DNA from: Geobacteraceae bacterium
GTDB taxonomy: Bacteria; Desulfobacterota; Desulfuromonadia; Geobacterales; DSM-12255
Reading direction: 5' to 3'
Length of the DNA: 64,000 bases
NCBI GenBank assembly: GCA_013377075.1
Contig: JACABD010000002.1
Coordinates: 1-64,000 of the forward strand
This document shows, in pieces, positions 16,974 to 25,256 of this stretch (position 1 is its first letter; each line of letters begins with the position of its first letter). The position numbers and the translations under genes are program-made. The notes beneath the pieces were generated by a model. The model was not told the origin of the DNA and did not search any database. It was given only the letters and a program-made list of their open reading frames with translations.

Positions 16974-17240
16974 ATGTTGGCTACAGACAAGAAGCAGGAG
17001 ATCATTAACTGCAACAAGCTGCATGAAAGCGATACCGGTTCTCCGGAGGTTCAGATTGCGATTCTTACCGAGCGCATAATTTATTTGACTGAACACTTCA
17101 AGACCCACAAAAAAGATCATCACAGTCGTCGTGGTCTTTTGAAAATAGTTGGCCAAAGACGTCGTCTGCTCGACTACGTTAAAGGTAAAAGCGTAGACCG
17201 TTACAAGAGCATCATTGAAAAGCTCGGAATACGCAGGTAG
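16974..17240 (+). CDS. rpsO: 30S ribosomal protein S15
   Basis: Primary 16S rRNA-binding protein of the platform of the 30S subunit. It has the standard 88-residue length and conserved blocks [35 protein letters not shown] and LDYV. The ribosome binding site AAAAGGAGGTG is very strong. The gene lies between truB and pnp as in many bacteria, and has its own promoter, leader hairpins and strong terminator. Confidence 0.98.
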   Translation: MLATDKKQEIINCNKLHESDTGSPEVQIAILTERIIYLTEHFKTHKKDHHSRRGLLKIVGQRRRLLDYVKGKSVDRYKSIIEKLGIRR

Positions 17241-17245
17241 TAGTT

Positions 17246-17286
17246 GGCAATATGCCCCAGGTGGGGCATATTGCCTTGTTTTTTTA
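17246..17286 (+). terminator. Intrinsic terminator after rpsO
   Basis: A perfect 13-bp stem, GGCAATATGCCCC against GGGGCATATTGCC with a 4-base loop, is followed by TTGTTTTTTT. Being so strong, it implies that pnp needs read-through or its own promoter. Confidence 0.92.
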
Positions 17287-17295
17287 ACACTTACT

Positions 17296-17369
17296 GTTGG
17301 GGGCGTGGATAAATGAGCTAAACTCTGTTTAGCTTTTTTCTCGACGGCCCCAACACCTGGTATCAGGTG
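17296..17369 (+). promoter_or_regulatory. Structured pnp leader
   Basis: The 5' leader can form an outer stem GTTGGGG/CCCCAAC (17296-17302 with 17348-17354) enclosing the hairpin AGCTAAA-ctctg-TTTAGCT (17316-17334) that ends in a T run. Next to it, CACCTG-gtat-CAGGTG (17354-17369) abuts the Shine-Dalgarno GAGGAG of pnp. In E. coli, PNPase controls its own mRNA through a leader hairpin cut by RNase III; the layout here is reminiscent of that, without sequence similarity being shown. Confidence 0.5.
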
Positions 17370-17383
17370 AGGAGATTCAAAAG

Positions 17384-19477
17384 ATGGCAAAACAAACCGT
17401 AGAAGTCGAATTCGGAGGACGTACCCTTTCGATTGAAACCGGACGCATGGCAAAGCAGGCAAATGGTTCAGTTGTAGTCAGAAGTGGTGACACAATTGTT
17501 CTGGTAACTGCTGTAGCATCAAAATCAATCAAGGAAGGGCAGGATTTTTTCCCGCTCACCGTAAACTATCAGGAAAAGGCCTATGCAGGCGGAAAGATTC
17601 CAGGTGGTTTTTTCAAGCGCGAAGCACGCCCATCTGATAATGAAACATTGACATGTCGTCTCATTGACAGACCGATTCGTCCACTTTTTCCGGAAACATT
17701 CCTCAATGACACCCAGATTATGGCTACTGTCATATCTGCTGACAAGGACAACGATCCAGGGATCCTCTCTATGATCGGCGCTTCAGCTGCTCTTGAGGTT
17801 TCTGATATTCCGTTTTTTGGACCTATTGCCGGCGTAAAGGTTGGACGTGTGGATGGTCAGTTTATAGCCAACCCAACAGCCGAGCAGCTTGAACTGAGTG
17901 ATATGGAAATTGTTGTCGCAGCCAGTCGTGATGCAATCTGCATGGTGGAAGGGGGCGCAAAAGTTCTTTCTGAAGACGTATTACTTGATGCTATCTTCTT
18001 CGGGCACAAGGCAATACAGCCTATTCTCGATGCCCAGGAAGAGCTTAAGGCAAAGGCCGGGGTTGCAAAGCGTGAAGTTATTGAGCCTGTTATTGATGTT
18101 GAACTCAAGTCAAAAGTTCAGGATCTTGCCTACTCTGGTATTTCAGATGCGGTTAGAATCAAGTCCAAGCAGGAGCGTCATAAAGCCATTGCTACTGTTA
18201 TTGATGAGACTATCGCAGCTCTTTCTGCTGAATATGAAGGTAAAGGCAAGCTAATCAAGGGTTTTATCGGTGATTTTGAATATGAGCTTGTCCGCAGAAA
18301 TATTACTAAAGACGGTGAGCGTATTGATGGCCGTGATACTAAGACAATCAGACCGATAACCAATGAAGTTTCCATACTTCCACGGGCCCATGGTTCAGCA
18401 CTCTTTACTCGTGGCGAAACCCAGGCTCTTGTCGCTGCGACACTTGGCACATCCTACGATGAGCAGAGAATTGATTCGCTTTACGGTGAGTCCAAGAAAC
18501 GTTTCCTTCTTCATTATAACTTCCCTCCATTTTCAGTTGGCGAGACCAGTTTCCGCCTTGGACCAGGTAGAAGGGAGATAGGTCACGGCGCACTTGCAGA
18601 GCGCGCACTCTCAGCAGTTCTTCCGGCCCACGACAGCTTTCCTTATACAATCCGAATAGTTTCGGATACTCTTGAAAGTAATGGTTCATCTTCAATGGCA
18701 GCTGTTTGCGGTGGCTCACTCTCCATGATGGATGCCGGTATTCCTATCAAAGCTCCTGTTGCAGGTATTGCCATGGGTCTTATCAAGGAAGGGGATGATA
18801 TCGCAATCCTCTCTGACATTCTTGGTGATGAAGATCACCTCGGCGATATGGACTTCAAGGTTGCCGGTACTGCTGAAGGTATTACGGCACTACAGATGGA
18901 CATCAAGATAACCGGTGTATCAAGAGATATCATGAAGAAAGCCCTTGAGCAGGCTCGTGAAGGGCGTCTGCATATTCTCGGCAAGATGGCTGAAACTCTT
19001 GCTGCTACCCGCGCAGACCTTTCAACATTTGCTCCGCGGATTACTACTATCTTTGTTAAGACTGACAAAATACGCGATGTTATCGGTACTGGCGGCAAAA
19101 ACATCCGCAACATTACCGAGACTACCGGTGTTGTTGTTGATATCGACGATACCGGCCGCATTAACATCGCCAGCAGCGACAAGGCCGCATGTGATCTTGC
19201 TATCAAGATGATTCGCGACCTTACTGCAGAGGCAGAAGAAGGGAAGCTCTACGAAGGGACAGTCAAGAAAATCATGGATTTTGGCGCATTTGTCGAGATC
19301 TTTCCAGGGACTGACGGCCTTGTTCATATTTCAGAGCTGGATACTGAACGAGTCAAGAATGTTTCTGATGTTCTCAAAGAGGGTGACAAGGTGCTTGTCA
19401 AGTGTATCGGTATTGACAAACAGGGGAAGATCAAGCTCTCCCGTAAGGAAGCGATGGGCGCTGCCCAGGCTGAATAA
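17384..19477 (+). CDS. pnp: Polyribonucleotide nucleotidyltransferase (PNPase)
   Basis: Phosphorolytic 3'-5' exoribonuclease and a core part of RNA turnover. It has 697 residues, the family norm. In order: first RNase PH domain (1-220), all-alpha linker, second RNase PH domain (about 310-540, with [10 protein letters not shown]-like [21 protein letters not shown] and the catalytic [16 protein letters not shown]), a KH domain ([16 protein letters not shown]), and an S1 domain ([20 protein letters not shown]). The start ATG follows GTGAGGAG. It is complete and ordinary. Confidence 0.97.
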   Translation: MAKQTVEVEFGGRTLSIETGRMAKQANGSVVVRSGDTIVLVTAVASKSIKEGQDFFPLTVNYQEKAYAGGKIPGGFFKREARPSDNETLTCRLIDRPIRPLFPETFLNDTQIMATVISADKDNDPGILSMIGASAALEVSDIPFFGPIAGVKVGRVDGQFIANPTAEQLELSDMEIVVAASRDAICMVEGGAKVLSEDVLLDAIFFGHKAIQPILDAQEELKAKAGVAKREVIEPVIDVELKSKVQDLAYSGISDAVRIKSKQERHKAIATVIDETIAALSAEYEGKGKLIKGFIGDFEYELVRRNITKDGERIDGRDTKTIRPITNEVSILPRAHGSALFTRGETQALVAATLGTSYDEQRIDSLYGESKKRFLLHYNFPPFSVGETSFRLGPGRREIGHGALAERALSAVLPAHDSFPYTIRIVSDTLESNGSSSMAAVCGGSLSMMDAGIPIKAPVAGIAMGLIKEGDDIAILSDILGDEDHLGDMDFKVAGTAEGITALQMDIKITGVSRDIMKKALEQAREGRLHILGKMAETLAATRADLSTFAPRITTIFVKTDKIRDVIGTGGKNIRNITETTGVVVDIDDTGRINIASSDKAACDLAIKMIRDLTAEAEEGKLYEGTVKKIMDFGAFVEIFPGTDGLVHISELDTERVKNVSDVLKEGDKVLVKCIGIDKQGKIKLSRKEAMGAAQAE

Positions 19478-19497
19478 AATCTATATTTATTGCTTTG

Positions 19498-19526
19498 AAA
19501 GGCGGCTTAATAGCCGCCTTTTTTAT
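19498..19526 (+). terminator. Intrinsic terminator after pnp
   Basis: AAAGGCGGC-ttaata-GCCGCCTTTTTTA: a GC stem followed by a T run, 20 bases past the pnp stop codon. Confidence 0.92.
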
Positions 19527-19550
19527 TGAGCAGAAAAAACGACTTGCAGC

Positions 19551-19578
19551 TTGCGCTATCATATTCTAAAGATATAGT
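19551..19578 (+). promoter_or_regulatory. Candidate promoter of the M16 peptidase operon (leaderless)
   Basis: TTGCGC (19551-19556), a 16-base spacer and TATAGT (19573-19578). The -10 element ends six bases before the ATG at 19585 and no Shine-Dalgarno is present, so the mRNA may start at the start codon. Confidence 0.45.
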
Positions 19579-19584
19579 TAACCA

Positions 19585-20841
19585 ATGATAAATAGAACTC
19601 TACTTCCAAATGGCATCAGGGTTATTTCCCAGCGGATTCCCCACGCAGCTTCAGTTACTACCGGTATCTGGGTTGTTGGTGGCTCAAGGCAGGAAACATC
19701 CAACCTGACAGGCATTTCCCATTTCATTGAGCATCTGCTTTTCAAGGGGACCGAAAAGAGGAGCTCTTTTGAAATTGCCTGTGAAATGGATTCCATGGGT
19801 GGATTCCTGAATGCCTTCACAGGCCGCGAATTTGTCTGCTATTACGCAAAGGTGTTGTCCGATTTTTTCCCAAAGACACTTGATCTGCTTGCGGATATCT
19901 TTCTTAACTCCCAATTTCCTGAAACTGAAATAGAAAATGAGCGCAAGGTTATCCTCCAGGAGATAAAAATGCTGGAGGATAATCCTGATGATCAGCTCCA
20001 TGAGCTTTTCCACAGGCTTTTCTGGAAGAGTCATCCCCTTGGGAAGCCTATTATCGGTAGTGCTGAGAGCGTAAAGGGGATGTCAAGGGAGACTCTGCTC
20101 GATTACAAGCGCGATACCTATCTAGGTGGAGATATTATTATCTCAGCTGCCGGTGATCTCGATCATCATCAGCTTGTGGAGATGATTTCCGGATATTTCC
20201 TTTCGATCCCTTCAGGTAGCAGTCGTATAATTACTTCGCCCCCTCTGTATACAAAAAGCTTTTCAAAAGAGCATAGAGATCTTGAGCAGCTTCTTTTTTC
20301 ACTCGGTACCCGTGGACTTCCGCAGAATCACCCAGGTCGTTATGATCTGCTTGTTTTGAATACGATTCTTGGTGGCAGCATGAGTTCAAGACTTTTTCAG
20401 GAAGTCAGGGAGAAGGAGGGGCTTGCCTATTCTATCTATTCATACCCTGAATCCCACTCTGATACCGGAGCATTTGTAATATCTGCGGGAACTACAGCAG
20501 ATCGCTTTTCAATGGTTATGGATATTGTCCTTCGAGAGCTGCGCAGACTTAAGAGTGAGCCTCTCTCCGATGAACTCCTTGCATCAGCAAGGGCGCAGCT
20601 TAAGGGTAATATTCTTCTGTCGCTGGAGAGCAGCGATAATATTATGTCCAAACTTGCTAAAAATGAGATATATTTAGGCGGCTACCAGTCAATCGAGCAG
20701 GTAATTGCTGGTTTCTCAGCTGTTACCGGTGAGACTGTGCTCGATCTATGTAATGAAATATTTGACGAAAACTCATTTACGCTCCAGCTTCTGGGTAATA
20801 TGTCTGATATTTCTTTTGAATCGGTAGACATCACTATTTGA
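19585..20841 (+). CDS. M16-family zinc peptidase (processing-peptidase-like)
   Basis: Metalloprotease of the insulinase/mitochondrial-processing-peptidase family, 418 residues, the length of the single-chain bacterial type. The inverted zinc motif HxxEH is in ISHFIEHLLFKGT near residue 50, with the distal glutamate in NERKVILQEIKMLEDNPDD near 125. The C-terminal half contains the R/Y region (GGSMSSRLFQEVREKEGLAYSIYSY). No signal peptide is visible. It stands between pnp and dut, the usual Geobacter and Bacillus order. The substrate is unknown. Confidence 0.92.
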   Translation: MINRTLLPNGIRVISQRIPHAASVTTGIWVVGGSRQETSNLTGISHFIEHLLFKGTEKRSSFEIACEMDSMGGFLNAFTGREFVCYYAKVLSDFFPKTLDLLADIFLNSQFPETEIENERKVILQEIKMLEDNPDDQLHELFHRLFWKSHPLGKPIIGSAESVKGMSRETLLDYKRDTYLGGDIIISAAGDLDHHQLVEMISGYFLSIPSGSSRIITSPPLYTKSFSKEHRDLEQLLFSLGTRGLPQNHPGRYDLLVLNTILGGSMSSRLFQEVREKEGLAYSIYSYPESHSDTGAFVISAGTTADRFSMVMDIVLRELRRLKSEPLSDELLASARAQLKGNILLSLESSDNIMSKLAKNEIYLGGYQSIEQVIAGFSAVTGETVLDLCNEIFDENSFTLQLLGNMSDISFESVDITI

Positions 20842-20850
20842 GAAGATGAA

Positions 20851-21306
20851 ATGCAGAATAATTCTATTAAGGTTGCCATAAAACGCATCCGTCCCCAATC
20901 ACAAATCCCATTCCCCTGTTATATGACTTCACATTCGGCCGGTATGGATCTTTATGCAGATCTTGAGGCTGATCTCGTCCTAGATCCAGGCTCGCGGTCT
21001 CTGGTCAGGACAGGAATAGCCATAGCCCTTCCAGACGGTTATGAGGCGCAGATCCGCCCCAGAAGTGGCCTGGCGCTTAAGCATGGCATCTCTCTTGTGA
21101 ACTCTCCTGGCACCATAGACTCTGATTATCGTGGTGAAATTGGCGTTATTGTCATAAATCATGGTGACGAACTATTCCTCATCAAGTCTGGTGAAAGGAT
21201 TGCGCAGATGGTCATTGCCAGGTTTTCCAGGGTCGAATGGCAGGAGGAAGATGAACTTGAATGTTCGGTTCGTGGAGCTGGTGGTTTTGGACATACGGGT
21301 AGGTGA
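20851..21306 (+). CDS. dut: Deoxyuridine 5'-triphosphate nucleotidohydrolase (dUTPase)
   Basis: Hydrolyses dUTP to dUMP and pyrophosphate, keeping uracil out of DNA and supplying dUMP for thymidylate synthesis. It is a homotrimeric-type enzyme of 151 residues with the five motifs in order: [41 protein letters not shown] and the C-terminal arm [10 protein letters not shown]. It starts 9 bases after the M16 peptidase gene and is probably in the same operon. Confidence 0.96.
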   Translation: MQNNSIKVAIKRIRPQSQIPFPCYMTSHSAGMDLYADLEADLVLDPGSRSLVRTGIAIALPDGYEAQIRPRSGLALKHGISLVNSPGTIDSDYRGEIGVIVINHGDELFLIKSGERIAQMVIARFSRVEWQEEDELECSVRGAGGFGHTGR

Positions 21307-21317
21307 GGCAGGTAAAA

Positions 21318-21340
21318 GGCTGAAGGCTGAAGGTTGAAGG
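21318..21340. repeat. Three tandem heptamers GGCTGAA/GGTTGAA
   Basis: Two exact copies of GGCTGAA and one GGTTGAA variant follow one another in the 64-base gap between dut and the M29 peptidase gene. A short tandem repeat of this kind can change copy number by slippage; it is intergenic and no function is evident. Confidence 0.6.
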
Positions 21341-21370
21341 AAATTCTTTTTTCGATTTACAGGAGAGCTT

Positions 21371-22477
21371 ATGAAAGATTTGCGTGTGACTCAGTGGGCT
21401 GAAGTTCTGGTCAACTATTCGACTAAAGTAGAAAAGGGTGACGTCGTCTTTATCTCAGCAGGCGGAATCGAAGCGATCCCCCTTGTAAAGGAGCTCTACA
21501 GACTCTGTATTGAGAAAGGGGCAAAGTATGTTGAGTACGAGCTCTCTGTACCGGAGATAAACAGGCATTTCTACAACTCTGCAACGAGTGAACAACTATC
21601 TTTTTTCCCGCAGCACAAGCTTGACTTCATGAAGCAGGTTAATGTCTATATTGCCATTGGCTCTGCCGATAATTCCATGGTTATGGCCCAGGCCAACCAG
21701 TCAAACATGATTTCCTATGCAAAACTTACCAGGCCTATTGTCGACCAGAGGGTAAAGCATACAAGGTGGGTGGTGACACGTTATCCGACCCATGGCGGTG
21801 CCCAGGAGGCGCGTATGAGCCTTGAGGAGTACGAGGATTATATCCTTTCGTCATGCTGTATCGACTGGAGCATTGAATCTATAAAGCAGGATAGTCTGAA
21901 AAAACTTATGGACGAGGCTGATCAGATTAGAATCAAGGCTTCTGATACGGACCTTACTTTCAGCATAAAGGGTCTGGATGGCATTAAATGTGATGGTCGC
22001 TACAATATTCCTGATGGTGAAGTATTTACTGCACCTGTCAAAGAATCCGTTGAAGGTTATATCACCTATAACTGTCCATCAATCTACCAGGGGAAGGAGT
22101 TTAACGCTGTCAGGCTTGAATTCTCAAAAGGGAAAGTTGTTAATGCCGATGCCGGAAACATGACATCTGACCTTAACAGGATTCTCGATACAGATGAAGG
22201 TGCCCGTTATATCGGTGAATTTGCGATAGGAGTCAACCCCGGCATCCGTCGCCCCATGAGAAACATCCTTTTTGATGAAAAGATTTTCGGCTCGATCCAC
22301 TTTACCCCTGGGCAGTGCTACGATGAGTGTGATAACGGTAACCGCTCGGCTGTACACTGGGATCTTGTGAAAATCCTGCAAGGTGACGGTGAGATCTGGT
22401 TTGATGGTTTACTGATACAAAAGGATGGCATTTTTGTCCATAAAGATCTTTTGCAACTAAATCCAGGTGATCTCTAA
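21371..22477 (+). CDS. M29-family aminopeptidase
   Basis: A 368-residue protein matching the thermophilic aminopeptidase (M29) family: QWAEVLVNYSTKVEKGDVV at the N-terminus, the metal-ligand blocks IPDGEVFTAPVKESVEG and the C-terminal EFAIGVNPG, and GSIHFTPGQCY resembling the H-containing end of the site. Such enzymes are cobalt- or zinc-dependent and release N-terminal residues from peptides in the cytoplasm. The ATG at 21371 follows CAGGAGAG. The stop codon overlaps the ATG of the YciO-like gene. Confidence 0.88.
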   Translation: MKDLRVTQWAEVLVNYSTKVEKGDVVFISAGGIEAIPLVKELYRLCIEKGAKYVEYELSVPEINRHFYNSATSEQLSFFPQHKLDFMKQVNVYIAIGSADNSMVMAQANQSNMISYAKLTRPIVDQRVKHTRWVVTRYPTHGGAQEARMSLEEYEDYILSSCCIDWSIESIKQDSLKKLMDEADQIRIKASDTDLTFSIKGLDGIKCDGRYNIPDGEVFTAPVKESVEGYITYNCPSIYQGKEFNAVRLEFSKGKVVNADAGNMTSDLNRILDTDEGARYIGEFAIGVNPGIRRPMRNILFDEKIFGSIHFTPGQCYDECDNGNRSAVHWDLVKILQGDGEIWFDGLLIQKDGIFVHKDLLQLNPGDL

Positions 22478-23091
22478 TGATGATTTCGATAAACCCCGAT
22501 AACCCCCAGCAGCGTCTCATAGAGCAGGTCGCTGAGATTCTGCGCAGTGGCGGTGTTATTGCCTATCCGACCGATACTACCTATGGCATAGGGTGTAGCA
22601 TCTTCAATAAAAAAGGTATTGAGAGAATTTATCAGATAAAACAGCGGGAAAAGAAAAAACCTTTTTCTTTCATCTGTTCTTCACAGGCTGAAGTGGCAAA
22701 GTATGCAAAGGTCAGCAATTACTCTTTCAAGCTGATGAAACGCTATCTTCCCGGGGCATATACTTTTGTCATGGATGCCACCAACATAGTCCCGGATCTA
22801 TTGCAGACTAAACAGAAAACTGTCGGTATCAGAATGCCTGACAATCTGATCTGCTCGGCAATTGTCTCTGCGCTTGGTGCGCCGCTGGTCACAACTAGTG
22901 CCAATATTTCCGGTGAGGAGCCTGTTGGCGACCCTCGTGACATATTCAATATGCTGAGAAAACAGCTTGATCTGGTGGTTGACGGCGGGATTCTTCCCCC
23001 TGATGTAAGTTCAGTTATCTCGCTGCTTGGCGACACTCCGGTTGTTCTGCGAAAGGGAATCGGTGATGTCGGCTGGTGTGCGGAGGGGTAA
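22477..23091 (+). CDS. Sua5/YciO/YrdC family protein (YciO-like)
   Basis: A 204-residue protein of the fold that makes L-threonylcarbamoyladenylate for tRNA t6A. It contains the nucleotide-binding segments VIAYPTDTTYGIGC and PLVTTSANISGEEP and the Lys/Arg pocket KQREKKKPFSF. Its length and the absence of the C-terminal Sua5 extension fit the YciO branch, whose own role is less clear than that of TsaC. Starts at 22477 and 22480 (ATGATG) are both possible. It is coupled to the M29 peptidase gene by an overlapping stop/start, and its last base begins the next gene's ATG. Confidence 0.88.
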   Translation: MMISINPDNPQQRLIEQVAEILRSGGVIAYPTDTTYGIGCSIFNKKGIERIYQIKQREKKKPFSFICSSQAEVAKYAKVSNYSFKLMKRYLPGAYTFVMDATNIVPDLLQTKQKTVGIRMPDNLICSAIVSALGAPLVTTSANISGEEPVGDPRDIFNMLRKQLDLVVDGGILPPDVSSVISLLGDTPVVLRKGIGDVGWCAEG

Positions 23092-23447
23092 TGAGGAGGA
23101 AAACCGTAAGGACCGGATTAAGGTTTATGATCTCTGCAGTATTACTACTGCTTCTGGGGACTTTTTACAGCCAGCAGGTCAATACCATGTTTTCACTCCC
23201 AGCTGACGGTGCTTTCGAGTTTGTAAAACTTGCCTTTTTATGGAGTCTCATTTTCGGGGTTTCAGGTGTTATTATCTTTGTTATTGGCCTAATACGGAGA
23301 GCCGCCATTGCTGACAGGATTAACTTGTTACCATCCTTTATTTTGCTTATCCTGCTTATAGCTGTTTTTTTTACCCTTTTTTACAGGACGCCAGCTTTGC
23401 CCCAGATAGATAGACCACTTAAGCCCGGTGAGACATTGATAATATGA
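23091..23447 (+). CDS. Small three-helix inner-membrane protein, unknown function
   Basis: A 118-residue protein with a basic N-terminus (MRRKTVRTGLR) and three predicted membrane helices: ISAVLLLLLGTFY, LAFLWSLIFGVSGVIIFVIGLI and LPSFILLILLIAVFFTLFY, then a short Pro-rich tail. The track starts at a GTG (23076), but GGAGGGG directly precedes the ATG at 23091, which is the better start. It overlaps the upstream stop (TAATG) and the downstream start (ATGA), so it is likely translated with the NERD-like membrane protein that follows and may be its membrane partner. I do not recognise the family. Confidence 0.75.
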   Translation: MRRKTVRTGLRFMISAVLLLLLGTFYSQQVNTMFSLPADGAFEFVKLAFLWSLIFGVSGVIIFVIGLIRRAAIADRINLLPSFILLILLIAVFFTLFYRTPALPQIDRPLKPGETLII

Positions 23448-25045
23448 AATACACTTTTCCAACATACAGACTCCTGCTTGTCAGCGCAGCGAAGTTCCTT
23501 GTGATATTCACAGTTTCCATGGGTATTGCAACTATCGTCAATCACGAGACATATAAGGATTACTACGGCAAAAGACTCTTCAAGCTTCATACTTCCGACC
23601 TGACTACCCTTGCAGACCAGATGACAATCAAGCTTAATTATTTCTTGTCTCAAGGTGACAGACAAGGCATTCAGGATGTGCTGGATGGTAATTTTGGCCT
23701 GTTCGGCTTTGTTGTGACTGATTGCCTGACTGAAAACAGGCTCTGCCCTGAGCAAAAGGTCCTCTTTACATCTGATCGATCTCTTCCTTGGTCGCACCCA
23801 CCTAAAACTGAGGATCTTGCTTCAGGATCATTTGCCTTTCTTCGCCGTCTGCCTGGTATTACTCCGGCTAAATCACTCAGTCTGTCTAAGCCTGGCATAC
23901 CTGGCGAGATACTGGGACGATTGTATGTTGTTAATAATATGCCCCACAGCTTTAGCGAAGAGTTTCTGGAATGTATAAAATCGCCTTTTGCAAATGTGGG
24001 TGCCAGACGCTTTTATCTGCGAACTACACTAGCTTTTATGTCTGGCGCCACTATTATCTGGTTGATTTCCGAACTTTATTTTATGCTACGCAGGAAGCAG
24101 TTTGTATTAATGCGTAACCGTTATCAGGAGTTGGAGCAGTCTGTAAATAGACAGATGAAGTTGCTTTCAGAAAAGGATGCTCAGATTACCAGACTTAATG
24201 AACATTCCGGACGTCAGTATGAGGCTTATGTTGAAAAGATCCGCTCTTTGAATCAAAAAATACAAAATGAAGAGGAATATCGTCAACTTACAGAACAGAT
24301 AATTGAAGAGCTTGAAAAAGATAAAGTCATTGAGTCTGAAATGTATTTGGAAGAACTTGCCGTTGTTCGCTCGGATATGGAGAGGCTTCAGCAGAAAATT
24401 GAGCAGTTCGATCAGTCATCCAGTGAGAGGAAAGAATCTTCGTACAAGGAGCTGGAGGAGGCTGCAAGATCACCAAATTTCTCCAACGTTTTTGAACAGC
24501 GTGTTTTTGAAACAATTTCCGCATCTGAACAGTTCAAGAAGGGCGACTGGAGGCTGCTGATTAACTTTGATGTGGCACCAGGCCGCAATTACAGGCAGTT
24601 CACAGACTTTATTCTCTTTAATAAGGATGCGCTGATTATACTTGAAGCAAAATATTATGTAGGCCTGATTGATTCCCCCGGCGATTTTCTTAATGACATC
24701 TGGTTCAGTACCGGCAGCCAGAGAAAGAAGATCGATTCCCTTTGGGGTGAAAATCCGTATCATCAGCTTAACGAGTATTCAATGAGCCTTATGAAGATAC
24801 TCAAGCAGCGCAGTCCGTGGAACTTTCAGATATTCGGGGCAATCATATTCCCTGATGAGGCCGATATTTCAAAAGTCGGCGATCATCTTGGCAAGTTTTA
24901 CCGTGTAACGACAATTTCTAAAATCGTTACTCTTTTTGAAAGTATTTTTGCAGAATCAGCCCGTTTTCAGGCGCAGAAGAATCCAAATCGTCCCAAAGTT
25001 GAACAGGTCGAGAACATGCTTCGCGGCCGTAAAGTTTCAGCGTAA
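23444..25045 (+). CDS. Membrane protein with periplasmic domain, coiled coil and NERD-like nuclease domain
   Basis: A 533-residue protein of unusual architecture. In order: membrane helix (about 9-31), a periplasmic domain (about 32-192, sensor-like in position and size), second membrane helix (about 194-214), a long coiled coil (about 218-340), then a C-terminal domain resembling the nuclease-related domain (NERD, PD-(D/E)xK fold). The candidate catalytic pattern is D388 (RQFTDFILF) followed by E401-A-K403 (IILEAKYYVG), the D...ExK arrangement of NERD. The nuclease-like domain would face the cytoplasm. It overlaps the upstream small membrane protein by 4 bases. The function is unknown; membrane-anchored DNA or RNA cleavage, or a non-catalytic role, are all open. 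Confidence 0.7.
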   Translation: MKYTFPTYRLLLVSAAKFLVIFTVSMGIATIVNHETYKDYYGKRLFKLHTSDLTTLADQMTIKLNYFLSQGDRQGIQDVLDGNFGLFGFVVTDCLTENRLCPEQKVLFTSDRSLPWSHPPKTEDLASGSFAFLRRLPGITPAKSLSLSKPGIPGEILGRLYVVNNMPHSFSEEFLECIKSPFANVGARRFYLRTTLAFMSGATIIWLISELYFMLRRKQFVLMRNRYQELEQSVNRQMKLLSEKDAQITRLNEHSGRQYEAYVEKIRSLNQKIQNEEEYRQLTEQIIEELEKDKVIESEMYLEELAVVRSDMERLQQKIEQFDQSSSERKESSYKELEEAARSPNFSNVFEQRVFETISASEQFKKGDWRLLINFDVAPGRNYRQFTDFILFNKDALIILEAKYYVGLIDSPGDFLNDIWFSTGSQRKKIDSLWGENPYHQLNEYSMSLMKILKQRSPWNFQIFGAIIFPDEADISKVGDHLGKFYRVTTISKIVTLFESIFAESARFQAQKNPNRPKVEQVENMLRGRKVSA

Positions 25046-25057
25046 AAGAGGTTTATC

Positions 25058-25234
25058 ATGACTACTGTTTTGAAGTGCCCCACCTGTAAAACAGCTGCAG
25101 AATATACAGGTAATCCGTTCAGGCCGTTCTGCTCCGAGCGTTGCAAGCTCATAGACCTGGGAGCCTGGGCCACCGGTGATTATCGTATTCCATGCATGGA
25201 TCAATCTGTAGAGCAAGAGCTTGAAGAAATGTAA
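25058..25234 (+). CDS. yacG: DNA gyrase inhibitor YacG (zinc-binding), too short for the ORF track
   Basis: A 58-residue protein read directly from the sequence. It begins [16 protein letters not shown] and contains the YacG zinc pattern CPTC followed by [14 protein letters not shown]. In E. coli YacG binds one zinc through four cysteines and inhibits DNA gyrase. The C-terminal end is acidic ([10 protein letters not shown]). GAGG stands about 6 bases before the ATG. It lies between the NERD-like gene and gltX, 22 bases before the gltX start. Confidence 0.88.
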   Translation: MTTVLKCPTCKTAAEYTGNPFRPFCSERCKLIDLGAWATGDYRIPCMDQSVEQELEEM

Positions 25235-25256
25235 TAATCAATCTTTAGGAGTCAGC

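Noticed and set aside
21318-21340. Heptamer repeat as a CRISPR or mobile-element trace
   Set aside because: Three 7-base copies without spacers or flanking structures; a simple slippage repeat.
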